The position numbers and the translations under genes were made by a program. Positions 9,846 to 19,367 of a stretch of DNA of 48,546 bases are shown here, in pieces (positions within the stretch are counted from its first letter, which is position 1; each line of letters opens with the position of its first letter). A model generated the notes under the pieces. The model did not search any database, was not told the DNA's origin, and saw nothing but the letters and a program-made list of their open reading frames with translations. Source of the stretch: Cyanobacteria bacterium GSL.Bin1 (GTDB lineage Bacteria > Cyanobacteriota > Cyanobacteriia > Cyanobacteriales > Rubidibacteraceae). The stretch covers positions 1 to 48,546 of the forward strand of contig JAAANX010000114.1 in assembly GCA_009909085.1 (NCBI GenBank), given 5' to 3'.

Positions 9846-10265
9846 TTAATTACCGCTAATATGAATAACAAGTTCTCTGGAATGAGCGCGATCGCGATGT
9901 TCCCATAAATAAATTCCTTGCCAGGTTCCTAACATCAACTGTCCGCGATCAATAGGGATTTGCTCTGAGGTTTTGGTTAAGACCGAGCGGATGTGAGCTG
10001 GCATATCATCGGGTCCTTCGGCATTATGAACATAGAGGCTGCGATCTTCGGGCACTAATTTTTTAAAAAAGTTAGAAAGATCCGTTAAAACATCGGGATC
10101 GGCATTTTCTTGAATAATTAAACTGGCTGAAGTGTGACGAATAAAGACAGTACACAATCCTCTCTCTACACCCGACTGCGCAACAATCGCTTCCACTTTA
10201 GAAGTAATTTTATGTAAGCATTTTCCTGTCGTTTTGACAGTAATTGTTGTTTGATAATGACTCAT
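9846..10265 (-). CDS. YjbQ-family (UPF0047) protein
   Basis: 139 residues covering the whole YjbQ fold. Conserved landmarks: GLCTVFIRHTSASLIIQENADPDV, RSLYVHNAEGPDDMPAH, and the C-terminal GTWQGIYLWEHRDRAHSRELVIHI. The family was described as having weak thiamine-phosphate synthase activity in enteric bacteria; the physiological role is unsettled. It stands alone between ftsH and two small unknown genes on the same strand. Confidence 0.88.
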   Translation of the reverse strand: MSHYQTTITVKTTGKCLHKITSKVEAIVAQSGVERGLCTVFIRHTSASLIIQENADPDVLTDLSNFFKKLVPEDRSLYVHNAEGPDDMPAHIRSVLTKTSEQIPIDRGQLMLGTWQGIYLWEHRDRAHSRELVIHISGN

Positions 10266-10303
10266 AAATATTAAGCTATTCGTTATTTTCCCTTGCTACT
10301 GCT

Positions 10304-10552
10304 CTAGCCTGTACTTTGTTTTTCTTCATTAGTATCTTCCTCACTCTCTTCTTGTTCGTCTTCTTTTTCTTCCCAAGGAGAATCATAGTGGTGCCAGGGA
10401 ATAATGGGATTATTGGGTAAGCTTTCTGTTAAAACCGTGACATTATCAAGGTCGGGTTCAGGGAGTTCAAACCCTTCTTCTTGTTCTTGATTACCCTCCT
10501 GATCAGAAGAATAATCGTCATAATGAGGATCGTTGTCTGATTGGGTATTCAT
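10304..10552 (-). CDS. Small acidic hypothetical protein
   Basis: 82 residues, extremely rich in Glu, Asp and Gln at both ends, with a short less acidic middle (NVTVLTESLPNNPIIPWHHYDSPWEE). No membrane helix and no family recognised; likely disordered. Strong acidity fits a salt-in or halotolerant host but is not proof. It lies 17 bp downstream of the stop of the membrane protein gene, so probably cotranscribed. Confidence 0.55.
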   Translation of the reverse strand: MNTQSDNDPHYDDYSSDQEGNQEQEEGFELPEPDLDNVTVLTESLPNNPIIPWHHYDSPWEEKEDEQEESEEDTNEEKQSTG

Positions 10553-10569
10553 AGCTCAATTTACGACAA

Positions 10570-11127
10570 TCATGAACTCGAACGATAGTAAATCGTGAGT
10601 ACATGACAGACGATAATGACGACAATTCCAAAAGTGGAATAAGCAGCATAGGTTAACGATTTAGACTTGTCATCTAATCTTTGCTTATTTACATTATAAG
10701 TCTCTGCTAGATTCACAATCATCTGTAACTGGTACTCTGTTTTGGACAGAGTCAGGTAACGCTTTAACACCTCCATGTTGCCAAGATTAGGGGTTACTGC
10801 AACTTGACGCGGTAAAAAGGCACTCAGTAACAAGCCAAATGTCACTACAAAGCCAATCATTTCCCCAATACTAAAAATACTAGGAATTAAAATCAGCTTG
10901 GAAATGGCAAGGGCAGTGAGTAACCCACCGCCATTCACCGCAAATAAGATATTAAGTTTTGTTGCTAGAAGTTGACTTTGTTGATGTTGTTGTTCATTGA
11001 CGCGATGGACATCTTCTAAGGCTAAATCGAGGGTTACTGGATCTTGGTGAAAGGAGGCTTCCTCTTGGCTTAAGGCTTCGGTTACTGAGTTAGGAAGTTC
11101 TTCAGAAACAGCAGTCGGATCAGACAT
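10570..11127 (-). CDS. Hypothetical protein with three membrane helices, SLATT/2TM-like layout
   Basis: 185 residues. The acidic N-terminus (1-48) leads into a Gln/Leu helix (QQSQLLATKLNILFAVNGG), then two hydrophobic helices (about 62-105), a soluble helical stretch (about 112-155), and a last membrane helix near the C-terminus (STFGIVVIIVCHVLTIYY). Two helices, then a helical linker, then one more helix, with a xTK motif before the first, resembles SLATT-type or Pycsar-effector membrane proteins. No partner nucleotidyl cyclase is present, so that is only a structural hint. Its start overlaps the end of the glycosyltransferase gene (11120-11127). Confidence 0.6.
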   Translation of the reverse strand: MSDPTAVSEELPNSVTEALSQEEASFHQDPVTLDLALEDVHRVNEQQHQQSQLLATKLNILFAVNGGGLLTALAISKLILIPSIFSIGEMIGFVVTFGLLLSAFLPRQVAVTPNLGNMEVLKRYLTLSKTEYQLQMIVNLAETYNVNKQRLDDKSKSLTYAAYSTFGIVVIIVCHVLTIYYRSSS

Positions 11128-12238
11128 GATTGCTTGTTGAGTTAGTTACAGAGGAGTTAAGCGTTACAAAATGGTTAACGATCGCGCTGGCAATTTGTTC
11201 GGTCCCATCTTTCTCTACTGTGTCAGGAAGACGAGGCGGTTGCGGAGTTTCCTTTAAGAAAGACCAACTGTCTTCAAAAAACGATTCCGGAGAAATAATT
11301 TGATGGTCAGCATAATTTTCAATCCCCTTTAGCAAGAGAGGCGACTCAGCAAACCGTTCCCGACGTAAAGAAACAATTGGAACTCCCACCCGTATCGCTT
11401 CAGAGAAGGTACTATACCCTGGCTTGGAAACTACACGCCCTGCTACTGGCATAAAATCCAGGGGGCGATAGTGATGGTCTGTGACCTTTAACAAGTTAGG
11501 AAGGTCAGGGGCTTGCCGATCAAAGGTAATGAATTGCCAGTCTGTAAAATATTGTAAATTTTCATAAGGGATTTTGTGTAACCCCAAGCCGCCAAAGGAG
11601 AGAAGAACGGTTTTTTCTTGCGGTTGAATTAATTTAAATTGTTCTCGAATCGCATCGGCACTCCATCGGGGAATCCCACCAGTTAAGCCGACATCCCCGA
11701 GATTAGGGAAGGCACTCATCGGTTCGTACATCGGCAGTCGAAAGGTGCGATCGCTGTAACTATAGCCTTCACTCATCCAATCAGCAAGTTCATGAAACGC
11801 TTCTCCCCAGTCGCGATAAATAAAATCCCAACCGAAATTGGTAATGGACCAACAGGGAATGCCAGCCGTTTTGGCAATTTTTCCCGCTAAAGCAGGAATA
11901 TCGGCAATCATGAGGCTTACCCCCTGATCAGCAATCAATTCTGCTTCTTCTTGAATAATTCTGTCTTCGTTTTTCCGAATTTTCTCTAATTCTTGGCGGG
12001 TGGCGTCTAAATCCATTTGGATGCTATCGCTTTGGACCACTCCTACATCCAACGCGCGATCGCGCTGTATAAAGTCTCCGGGCACATAGGAACTCAGCAA
12101 CCAATCAGGAACTTTCGTTACAAAAATGGGCAATAATTCAGGAAGCAAGGCTTGGGCGGCTGCAGCAACAGAGGCGGCGCGGACGGCATGACCAAAGCCG
12201 TGACTGGTAATGGCAACGTAAAGAACAGGACGAGACAT
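11120..12238 (-). CDS. MurG-like (GT-B) glycosyltransferase family protein
   Basis: Start set at MSRPVLYVAITSHGFGHAVRA (12236-12238); the upstream extension lacks family character. The N-terminal SHGFGH loop and the C-terminal GRVVSKPGYSTFSEAIRVGVPIVSLRRERFAES segment are the acceptor- and nucleotide-sugar-binding parts of GT-B enzymes of the MurG / UDP-glycosyltransferase type. About 372 residues, complete. MurG itself is unlikely because the context is not a dcw cluster; a glycolipid or polysaccharide role is possible. An 8-nt overlap with the next gene suggests an operon. Confidence 0.72.
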   Translation of the reverse strand: MSRPVLYVAITSHGFGHAVRAASVAAAAQALLPELLPIFVTKVPDWLLSSYVPGDFIQRDRALDVGVVQSDSIQMDLDATRQELEKIRKNEDRIIQEEAELIADQGVSLMIADIPALAGKIAKTAGIPCWSITNFGWDFIYRDWGEAFHELADWMSEGYSYSDRTFRLPMYEPMSAFPNLGDVGLTGGIPRWSADAIREQFKLIQPQEKTVLLSFGGLGLHKIPYENLQYFTDWQFITFDRQAPDLPNLLKVTDHHYRPLDFMPVAGRVVSKPGYSTFSEAIRVGVPIVSLRRERFAESPLLLKGIENYADHQIISPESFFEDSWSFLKETPQPPRLPDTVEKDGTEQIASAIVNHFVTLNSSVTNSTSNHV

Positions 12239-12313
12239 AGCAATAACAAAGAATGAATCATAGATCACTCTTAAATTTAAATGCTTTCTCGCGGTAGAGA
12301 ACAAAAAAAATGA

Positions 12314-12653
12314 TTAATGACCCCTTTGGATCCAGTAATGCAGATCCGCGATCGCGGTTTGGGTTTCGGTATCAGGCGCGATCGGTTGTAAGTCGGCAAC
12401 CAAGACCGGGAAAATATCTTCCATGTCTCCTTCTCGATACAGCACTTGCAACTGCACCTGTGATCCAGCAGCTTCGGAATCTGGTTCCATGCCAATCACC
12501 TGAACCGTTTCTTTGCCCCATTATGGGAAAGTTGAGTTTATTTTCTAAATAGTAATACCAGCATAAAGCCGCTTCTTCTTCCGTATAGACATCGACAAAA
12601 ACTTCACGACTAATCCGTTCTTCACGTGCTGCATCATATTCTGGTTTAACCAT
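12314..12653 (-). pseudogene. Broken small calcium-binding-type protein gene
   Basis: The first frame starts MVKPEYDAAREERISREVFVDVY and holds WYYYLENKLNFP, then runs out of family sequence near 12525. Another frame picks up with VIGMEPDSEA and ends with TQTAIADLHYWIQRGH at 12314. Together they match the two ends of a cyanobacterial protein family of about 110 residues annotated as calcium-binding (from memory). Roughly 15 residues between the parts are missing, so there is an internal deletion as well as a frameshift, and the gene is dead rather than misread by one base. Confidence 0.6.
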
Positions 12654-12718
12654 TTTTAGCTTTTCTTTGTCATTACATTAATTGTTATATTTTATAATTG
12701 AGTGATCCCTTTTAGACA

Positions 12719-12960
12719 ATGGCTGAAGCTCAAAAAATCAATCATGATCGACTCTTTAAGGAACTCCTATCTACCTTTTTCATAGAATTTATTGAGTTGT
12801 TTTTTCCAGAAATTGTGAATGATTTAGACTCTCAATCTTTGCAATTATTAGATAAAGAAGTTTTTACTGATGTTACCTCTGGAGATTAGAAGACCTCGCA
12901 GAAGCCCTATTAGACTTTAATTCTATTCAAGATTTAGAGCAATGGCTGAAGGAAAATTGA
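12719..12960 (+). pseudogene. Rpn-family PD-(D/E)XK nuclease gene with large internal deletion
   Basis: It starts MAEAQKINHDRLFKELLSTF and FIELFFPEIVNDLD, the typical head of cyanobacterial Rpn/transposase-type nucleases, and reaches KEVFTDVTSGD before a TAG at 12887-12889. Directly after the stop, in the same frame, comes EDLAEALLDFNSIQDLEQWL, the tail of the same family (DUF4351-like). The roughly 200 residues of catalytic core between head and tail are missing, so only the two ends remain. Confidence 0.7.
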
Positions 12961-13003
12961 TCAGCTTATTATTCGTTATTTGTTTGATTTAAGAAGAGTG
13001 CTG

Positions 13004-13312
13004 CTACTGACGATCATTAATGATTTTGCCGTTAGCTAAATAACGAATCACTTGTTCTGCACTAATTAAACGTTTGAGGACAACTTGACCAATCGAACTC
13101 GAAGTATTCTTATTTTGATCGGGAGATAAAACTTCCACCATTAAGACATCATCTTCGACTTCGTATAAAACGAGTTTTTCCTGATTTTCAATTAGACAAA
13201 TCGGTAAGGCTTGCAAATAAGCCGCTCGTCGTCGGCCATTCACGTTCCACAGTCCGCCAAATTCCCAAATTCGCCCAATTGTCCACCCTTCCGTAAGGAA
13301 AAAATACTTCAT
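13004..13312 (-). CDS. Hypothetical protein, 102 residues
   Basis: Not recognised. It has an aromatic N-terminus (MKYFFLTEGWTIGRIWEFGGLWN), a hydrophobic strand (KLVLYEVEDDVLMVEVLSPDQ) and a helical tail (LISAEQVIRYLANGKI). There is no signal peptide or membrane helix. The stop lies 44 bp beyond the convergent Rpn remnant. Length and codon use look like a real gene, and upstream spacing (a HIP1 site at about 13365) allows its own promoter. Confidence 0.55.
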   Translation of the reverse strand: MKYFFLTEGWTIGRIWEFGGLWNVNGRRRAAYLQALPICLIENQEKLVLYEVEDDVLMVEVLSPDQNKNTSSSIGQVVLKRLISAEQVIRYLANGKIINDRQ

Positions 13313-13418
13313 ACCGAATATTTGTACTCAATCTTCAGGGGTATCACCGTTAAATCATACAGCGCGATCGCTGCAATGAAACAAGACAGAATTGAAAATC
13401 ATGAATCTTGATCGCGCT

Positions 13419-14624
13419 TTAAACTAAGCGAACAAATTTCTTTTTCCCCACTTGTAAGGTTTTGTCAGCTAATTCTTCAGCCGTCTGAAATTCAGCATTC
13501 ACATCCGTCACTTTTTCTCCATCTAAACGCACCGCGCCCCCTTTAATTTGCCGTCGTCCTTCGCCACTGCTAGCACATAAACCAGTGACATTGAGCAGAT
13601 AAAATAACTTCACGGGAAATGCAAATTCTGAGAGAGAGTATTCAGGAACGGCTGCTGCTTCTCCCGTTTGCCCCGAAACTAAACTCAATGCCGATTTTTG
13701 CGCTTGTTCTGCCACTTCTTTTCCATGATAGTGACTGGTCACTTCTAAGCCTAATAATTTTTGGCACTCCCGAGGATTTTCTGGAAGCTGATCCAAGGGT
13801 AAGTTTGTCAGTAGTTCAAAATAGGTTCTAATTTGGTCATCCGGAACTTTCTCCAATTTAGAATACATACTCAAGGCATCTTCTTTTAGCCCCACGTAAT
13901 TATTCAAGGATTTTGACATTTTTTGCACCCCATCAGTCCCGATTAAAATTGGCGTTAATAAGCCAAACTGGGGACGTTTTTTAAAGTAGCGTTGTAAGTC
14001 TCTTCCCACGGCAATATTAAATTTTTGATCGGTTCCGCCTAACTCCACATCTGCTTCCACGGCAACGGAATCATACCCTTGCATGAGAGGATACATAAAC
14101 TCATGAAGATAAATCGGCTGATCTTTTTCGTAGCGTTCTGCAAAGCCTTCTTTGGCTAACATTTGCCCGACCGTCATGGTGGCTAATAATGCCAAAATTT
14201 GGTTTAAATCAAGGTCTTTTAACCATTCGGAATTGTAGCGAATTTCTAAACGTCCAGGAGTATCAAAATCGAGGATGGGACGCAATTGTTCAAGGTAAGT
14301 TTTGGCGTTCGCTTCCACTTCTTCCGGGGTTAAATGCTTGCGGACTTCCGATTTCCCCGTGGGATCGCCAATTTGGGCGGTAAAATCGCCAATAATTAAA
14401 ACTGCAGTATGTCCAGCATCTTGAAAAGCCCGCAGTTTGCGCACGGGAATACTATGTCCCAAATGAATATCGGTTCCGGTTGGGTCAATCCCTAATTTTA
14501 CGCGCAAGGGAGAATCGCTGCGCAGGAGACGCTGTTCTAAATTTTCGTCAGGATTATCCGATTCCGGTTGATTCGGGAAAATTTCTGTTGTACCGCGATA
14601 AAGCCAATTCAAATCTGAAGCCAT
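13419..14624 (-). CDS. tyrS: Tyrosyl-tRNA synthetase
   Basis: Charges tRNA-Tyr. Start at [11 protein letters not shown] (14622-14624), giving 401 residues, the normal length; a 59-residue upstream extension has no family character. Class I motifs are clear: HLGHS near residue 54 (HIGH equivalent) and KMSKS at about 235-239. [20 protein letters not shown] is the tyrosine-pocket region. A C-terminal S4 RNA-binding domain ([16 protein letters not shown]) completes it. This is the longer KMSKS-type TyrRS common in cyanobacteria. Confidence 0.95.
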   Translation of the reverse strand: MASDLNWLYRGTTEIFPNQPESDNPDENLEQRLLRSDSPLRVKLGIDPTGTDIHLGHSIPVRKLRAFQDAGHTAVLIIGDFTAQIGDPTGKSEVRKHLTPEEVEANAKTYLEQLRPILDFDTPGRLEIRYNSEWLKDLDLNQILALLATMTVGQMLAKEGFAERYEKDQPIYLHEFMYPLMQGYDSVAVEADVELGGTDQKFNIAVGRDLQRYFKKRPQFGLLTPILIGTDGVQKMSKSLNNYVGLKEDALSMYSKLEKVPDDQIRTYFELLTNLPLDQLPENPRECQKLLGLEVTSHYHGKEVAEQAQKSALSLVSGQTGEAAAVPEYSLSEFAFPVKLFYLLNVTGLCASSGEGRRQIKGGAVRLDGEKVTDVNAEFQTAEELADKTLQVGKKKFVRLV

Positions 14625-14838
14625 AGAAGGTTGATTGTTCTGATGAGAATACCGTCTGCTTATTGTGACATCTCCTTGATCATAATCTTTGATTGGATCG
14701 GAAAATTCTGTTACCGTCAGTGATGATAATAATAGAAGTGGTACCTGTTGCTCGATCACAGGCGTTTCTAAAAAAGTTATTGAAAACCAGCTACCAATCA
14801 TTCAAAAATATTAATCACGCCCCCTGATTGGAAGAGCG

Positions 14839-14857
14839 CGATTGCCTCTGGCAGCGA
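14839..14857 (-). repeat. 19-nt match to the nested insert of the 37-47 kb repeat
   Basis: In the 233-bp gap between tyrS and the symporter gene, the reverse complement reads TCGCTGCCAGAGGCAATCG. Its last 18 bases equal the end of the 27-nt segment nested in two of the repeat copies at 42427 and 45168. The same gap also carries a HIP1 site near 14881 and the motif ACCACAAAGACACAAAG at about 14950, a simple repeat seen in many cyanobacterial spacers. Confidence 0.55.
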
Positions 14858-15034
14858 ATCGAACCGGAGCGAAGTGAGGACGCGATCGCGTTTTATTAGG
14901 ATATGGAAAAGTTATCCCATTTTTGAGAACAAAGGCTACAAAATTAACCACAAAGACACAAAGAACACAAAGCGTTGAATAACTTTAACGGTAGCTTAAT
15001 CTTTTGAAAATGAGATTAGAAGCAGTGATTAAGC

Positions 15035-16477
15035 TTAACGAAGCATACCCACCTCGAACCGCTCAACTGTCGGTTCTGGCTCTGATGCTTGATTGGGCCA
15101 TGCCTTGGCGTCAATTTCAACTCCAGGTAAACTAGCGGCACTGAACAAAGGTTGTTTCTCGCCACTGCGAATCTGTTTCTCGAAATTGTGCAACACCTTT
15201 AGCCCGACTCCAAATAACATGATCAGTGCTGCTAAGTTCACTAAGGCTAATAACCCCATTGTCAGGTCGGCAAAGCCAAATACTGTACTGAGATCCTGCG
15301 TTGCTCCCCAGATAATCAAGGCAAGGGTTAAAACGCGAAAGCCGTTGAAGAGGGCATGATTTTCTTCGCTGAAGAAATTAAGGCTATTCTCACCTAAATA
15401 ATAGTTATACAGCATAGAGGTGAAAGCAAACAGAGCCAAACCAATAGTGACAAAGACTTGTCCTAAAAAACCAAATTGTTCAGACATGGCATTCTGGGTC
15501 AGTGTCACTCCGTTGACCTCCGCACCGGGTTCATAAACACCAGAGAGTAAAATCACGGCTGCGGTACAAGTACATAAAATCATCGTGTCAATGAAGACAC
15601 TTATAGACTGAAGAATTCCTTGATTGACAGGATGCTTGACGTAAGCCACTGCTGCAACGTTAGGGGCGCTCCCTAAACCCGCTTCGTTGGAAAACAGCCC
15701 CCGCTTCACGCCAAAGATGATTGCCGCCCCAATACCACCCGTAATCGCTGAATCAAGCCCAAAAGCACCACGAACAATAGAGGCGAAAACGCTGGGTATG
15801 CCGTCTAGGTTAGTGATGATAACCGCGAGTGACATTAGGAAATAGCCAATTGCCATGATTGGTACGATATATTCTGCAACGTGAGCGATGCGCTTAACCC
15901 CACCAAAAATGATCGCGCCCAACATCCCCATCATGATAAAGGCTGTCATGTCGCGAGATAAACCAAAGGTATCCTCTACCGATGCAGCCACTGTGTAGGA
16001 TTGGAGCGCATTAAAGCCCAAACCAAAGGTTACTAGCAGTAAAACCGAGAAAACAGCAGCTAACCAGCGCTGATTCAAGCCTTGCTCGATGTAGTAAGCG
16101 GGACCGCCTCGATAAGTGCCGTCAGGTTCGGCTCTCTTAAAGACCTGGCTGAGAGTACACTCGAAGAAACTGGTCGCCATACCGATTAAGCCAATTAACC
16201 ACATCCAAAAGATCGCGCCTGGTCCTCCTAAGGTAATTGCGACAGCGACCCCAGCAATATTTCCCGCTCCCACTCGACCAGCAACGCTTAAAGCAAGCGC
16301 CTGAAAGGAACTGAGGTGACCTTCTTCATGAGTGAACCCCTCCTTGAAGTTGGACAACATTTGCCCGAAGTAGCGAAATTGAACGAAACGGGAACGAATT
16401 GTAAAAGTGAGTCCTAAAGCAATTAAAAGGACAATCAGGAGCTTACTCCAAATGAGGTCGTTGAGAAAATCGAACAT
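15035..16477 (-). CDS. Sodium:alanine/glycine symporter (AGCS family)
   Basis: 480 residues with about 10-11 membrane helices. AGCS landmarks are clear: GRVGAGNIAGVAVAITLGGPGAIFWMW near the start (residues about 67-93), GGPAYYIEQGL, and KRGLFSNEAGLGSAPNVAA around residue 260, which binds substrate and Na+. It imports alanine or glycine with sodium, a sensible choice in a saline habitat. It is a single gene with 233 bp upstream, which should hold its promoter. Confidence 0.92.
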   Translation of the reverse strand: MFDFLNDLIWSKLLIVLLIALGLTFTIRSRFVQFRYFGQMLSNFKEGFTHEEGHLSSFQALALSVAGRVGAGNIAGVAVAITLGGPGAIFWMWLIGLIGMATSFFECTLSQVFKRAEPDGTYRGGPAYYIEQGLNQRWLAAVFSVLLLVTFGLGFNALQSYTVAASVEDTFGLSRDMTAFIMMGMLGAIIFGGVKRIAHVAEYIVPIMAIGYFLMSLAVIITNLDGIPSVFASIVRGAFGLDSAITGGIGAAIIFGVKRGLFSNEAGLGSAPNVAAVAYVKHPVNQGILQSISVFIDTMILCTCTAAVILLSGVYEPGAEVNGVTLTQNAMSEQFGFLGQVFVTIGLALFAFTSMLYNYYLGENSLNFFSEENHALFNGFRVLTLALIIWGATQDLSTVFGFADLTMGLLALVNLAALIMLFGVGLKVLHNFEKQIRSGEKQPLFSAASLPGVEIDAKAWPNQASEPEPTVERFEVGMLR

Positions 16478-16710
16478 TGGTGAGTATTTTTTTTAAAATT
16501 GCGAATAAATACTCCATCATCTTACATTTCAGTTCATGTGGAGCTGTAACTTTAGATACGAAAGAATCTGTACCCAAAGCGCGATGTTCCCTAGTACTAT
16601 CTTTTGGAGTAACTTTAACTTGTAATGCTTTATCAAGCAGCTTAGCAATACTTTCATTCAAATGGGGATTTTTCAGGAGAGTGAGAACTGAGAAATCCCC
16701 AGCACTCAAT

Positions 16711-18045
16711 TTATAAAGCACCCGCTGCAGTTTGGTCAAAAATGCCCTCACTCAGATGACTGGTAATATTAATTGCTTGCAAAACCGGCGCACCCTCTTT
16801 ACCTTCAGGATAGTCAATCACACTTACTGCACCATTGCCTTGCTTCACATTCCAGAAATTGCTTGGAGATAGCCCTAATAAGGCACACAAAATCACTTTA
16901 TTAATCGCATCATGGGCAACAACAATGCCGGTTTTGATTTGGTCAGGAGAATTGCTTTTTTCTACAACAATTTCTTCCCAAGACGCAACAGCACGATCCC
17001 AAACTTGCTGTAAATTTTCCCCGTCTGGCATCTGTACCATTTCTGGTGTTTCTTGCCATTGTTTGAGTAATTCTGGATATTCGGCTTGAATTTCCGGTTT
17101 TAATTTACCTTCCCATTTGCCATGACTAATTTCTAAGAGTCCTTCCTTGATTTCTAACGGCACGCCTGAATGATGGGCTAAGATTAATTCTGCTGTTTCT
17201 TTCGGGCGTAACATCGGGCTAGAAATGGCAAAATCTAATAAGGCTTCTTTCAAAAAATCGGCAGCTTTTCTCCCTTGTTCTCTGCCATTTTCATTAAGCG
17301 GAATATCCATTTTCCCTTGGAAGCGAGATTCTTTATTCCAATCAGTTTCTCCGTGACGGACTAAAAGTAACCGGATTCCTTGATTTTTCCGGGGAGAGGG
17401 TAAAGCAGTTCCCAAATGAGAGGTTTGATTGAGTGATTCTAATTCAACGGGTTCGCCCCATGCGCCTTTGAAGTTCAGAACATTAATCCCACAATTAGAT
17501 TGTTGAATCGAATGGTAACGATTGGGTAGAACCCCAATCGCGCTACTAATTAAACAACGATTAATCCCATTATGAGCAACAATCGCGATCGTTTCTCCTT
17601 CATGCTTAGCAACGATTTCTTTCCAGAAATTTTGGGCTTGTTCATAGAGAGATAAAACTGGATAATGTTCTTGACCATTAACCATCATATAAAATTCATG
17701 AGGACGTGTTTTCCAACAGTAATAATCATCTGGAAATTGCTCGACAACCTCATTTTTTTTCTTTTCTTCCCATAAGGGAAGATCTACTTCTTGTAGTAAT
17801 TCAGAAACTTCGAGGGGAGGGGCAACCTGAAAACAGCTATGAATAATTTCTGCCGTTTCTTTTGCTCTTTGGAGAGGACTGGTATAGAGTGCTGCAAGAT
17901 CAAGTTGACGCAACACAGCACCTACTTTTTGTGCATCGGCGCGACCTTTTTCCGTTAAAACCGATTTGTCACAACGTCCCTGGATGATGTGTTCGATATT
18001 ATAGGTACTTTGTCCATGACGGATAATTACAACCTTTGTCGTCAC
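16711..18045 (-). CDS. Tandem histidine-phosphatase protein (phosphoglycerate-mutase-like)
   Basis: 444 residues made of two histidine-phosphatase domains. Domain 1 starts with VVIIRHGQSTYN (catalytic His about 10) and has IVAHNGINR. Domain 2 starts with LLVRHGETDWN (about residue 230) and has VVAHDAINK. Both keep the RHG catalytic signature and the second conserved His. Two-domain proteins like this are common in cyanobacteria, where relatives have been linked to metal-independent phosphoserine phosphatase activity. The start is GTG (18043-18045), chosen because a strong GGAGG ribosome site lies just upstream. Confidence 0.85.
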   Translation of the reverse strand: MTTKVVIIRHGQSTYNIEHIIQGRCDKSVLTEKGRADAQKVGAVLRQLDLAALYTSPLQRAKETAEIIHSCFQVAPPLEVSELLQEVDLPLWEEKKKNEVVEQFPDDYYCWKTRPHEFYMMVNGQEHYPVLSLYEQAQNFWKEIVAKHEGETIAIVAHNGINRCLISSAIGVLPNRYHSIQQSNCGINVLNFKGAWGEPVELESLNQTSHLGTALPSPRKNQGIRLLLVRHGETDWNKESRFQGKMDIPLNENGREQGRKAADFLKEALLDFAISSPMLRPKETAELILAHHSGVPLEIKEGLLEISHGKWEGKLKPEIQAEYPELLKQWQETPEMVQMPDGENLQQVWDRAVASWEEIVVEKSNSPDQIKTGIVVAHDAINKVILCALLGLSPSNFWNVKQGNGAVSVIDYPEGKEGAPVLQAINITSHLSEGIFDQTAAGAL

Positions 18046-18206
18046 TGATCCTCCTCCAATTAGGTAAACGAGGTTATTGTACTACGACAGCTCAGGATCT
18101 GAGTTGATCAATGTCGATTCAGTTCATGACCCACTACTCCTTGCTCAAGTGAAAGAGTAGAAACGAAACAACAACTATCAAAACAAAAAGAAACAAACAA
18201 GACTTG

Positions 18207-18429
18207 GAATCTGAGGAACAAGATTATCAAGGGGCTCAGGAAAAATTTCAACAAGCCGCAGCTGCATTTGAGAAAGCTACTACGATTAATCCTGATTTTT
18301 ATGAAGCATGGCGCGATCGCGCAAATATCTTGTCTGATTTAGACAAACACCAACAAGCCCTCGCTTCTATTAACAAAGCAACAGAAAGCAGCTGCCGATT
18401 ACAAACAAGCACTCGAAATCTATATTTGA
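18207..18429 (+). pseudogene. TPR-protein remnant
   Basis: The frame reads EEQDYQGAQEKFQQAAAAFEKA and then INPDFYEAWRDRANILSDLDKHQQALASINKA, typical tetratricopeptide repeats. After ALASINKATE the family sequence continues in another frame as KAAADYKQALEIYI and stops at 18427-18429. There is no good start codon. It is a fragment of a larger TPR protein with a frameshift, left between the phosphatase gene and pstB. Confidence 0.65.
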
Positions 18430-18491
18430 TGATAACTGACTCTAAATCTTGCCGCGAAACAATTCCCTTACCAGAAAGAAAGCAACTGCAA

Positions 18492-19334
18492 CTAGCCGAA
18501 GCGACCAGACACATAATCCCGTGTTACTTCTTGCTGAGCCTCCTCGAAGATCACTCTCGTCTCGTCATACTCAGCCAAATAGCCCACTTTACCGCCACTT
18601 TCTGTCGCAACAGCATTAAAAAAGGCGGTGTAATCAGCCACCCGGGTGGCTTGCTGCATATTGTGAGTGACGATAATAATCGTGTAGTTTTCCGCGAGCT
18701 CTTTCATTAACTCCTCCACCTTCAGGGTGGAAATGGGGTCTAAGGCAGAGCAGGGTTCGTCCATTAGCACCACTTCCGGATTGATGGCAATGGTGCGAGC
18801 AATACAGAGTCGCTGCTGCTGTCCACCGGATAAGGCAAATCCGTTTTCTTGCAGTTTGTCCTTGACTTCATCCCAGAGGGCAGCTCGTCTTAGAGAATTC
18901 TCCACTAATTCGTCGAGATCGCCGCTATAGTTACTGACCCTAGCACCATAAGCGATATTGTCATAGATCGATTTGGGAAAAGGATTAGGTTGCTGAAATA
19001 CCATGCCAATCCGGCGACGAACCTCAATGGGGTCGATATCTTTGGCATAGATATCTTGACCATGGTAAGTAATCTCACCGTCAAGGCGAAAACCGTTGAT
19101 TAAGTCATTCAATCGATTAAAGCAGCGCAGTACCGTGCTTTTACCACAACCCGAGGGACCGATCAAGGCGGTGATTTTGTTTCTAGGGATATCCAGGGAA
19201 ACATCACGTACTGCTTTATAGTTGCCGTAGTAAATATCACATGCTTTAGCCCGCAAAACAACGTCAGTTGCTAAGGCAAGTGTTTTAGCTGTTTCGGAGT
19301 TGTACGATGTGTTAGCTGTTTCAGGGTTAGACAT
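18492..19334 (-). CDS. pstB: Phosphate ABC transporter ATPase PstB
   Basis: 280 residues. Energises high-affinity phosphate uptake. Walker [11 protein letters not shown]-loop [15 protein letters not shown] (the NPFP is typical of PstB), ABC signature LSGGQQQRL, Walker [14 protein letters not shown] and the H-loop VTHNMQQA are all present. The C-terminus ends in the usual YVSGRFG. Last gene of the pstS-C-A-B operon; 33 bp from pstA. Confidence 0.96.
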   Translation of the reverse strand: MSNPETANTSYNSETAKTLALATDVVLRAKACDIYYGNYKAVRDVSLDIPRNKITALIGPSGCGKSTVLRCFNRLNDLINGFRLDGEITYHGQDIYAKDIDPIEVRRRIGMVFQQPNPFPKSIYDNIAYGARVSNYSGDLDELVENSLRRAALWDEVKDKLQENGFALSGGQQQRLCIARTIAINPEVVLMDEPCSALDPISTLKVEELMKELAENYTIIIVTHNMQQATRVADYTAFFNAVATESGGKVGYLAEYDETRVIFEEAQQEVTRDYVSGRFG

Positions 19335-19367
19335 TAGTACTCGTTTTTTTTCAGTAGGGCAGTGTTT

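Noticed and set aside
16443-16751. 102-residue minus-strand frame across the symporter/phosphatase gap
   Set aside because: It overlaps coding sequence at both ends, has no family character, and its spacer part looks like an ordinary promoter region.
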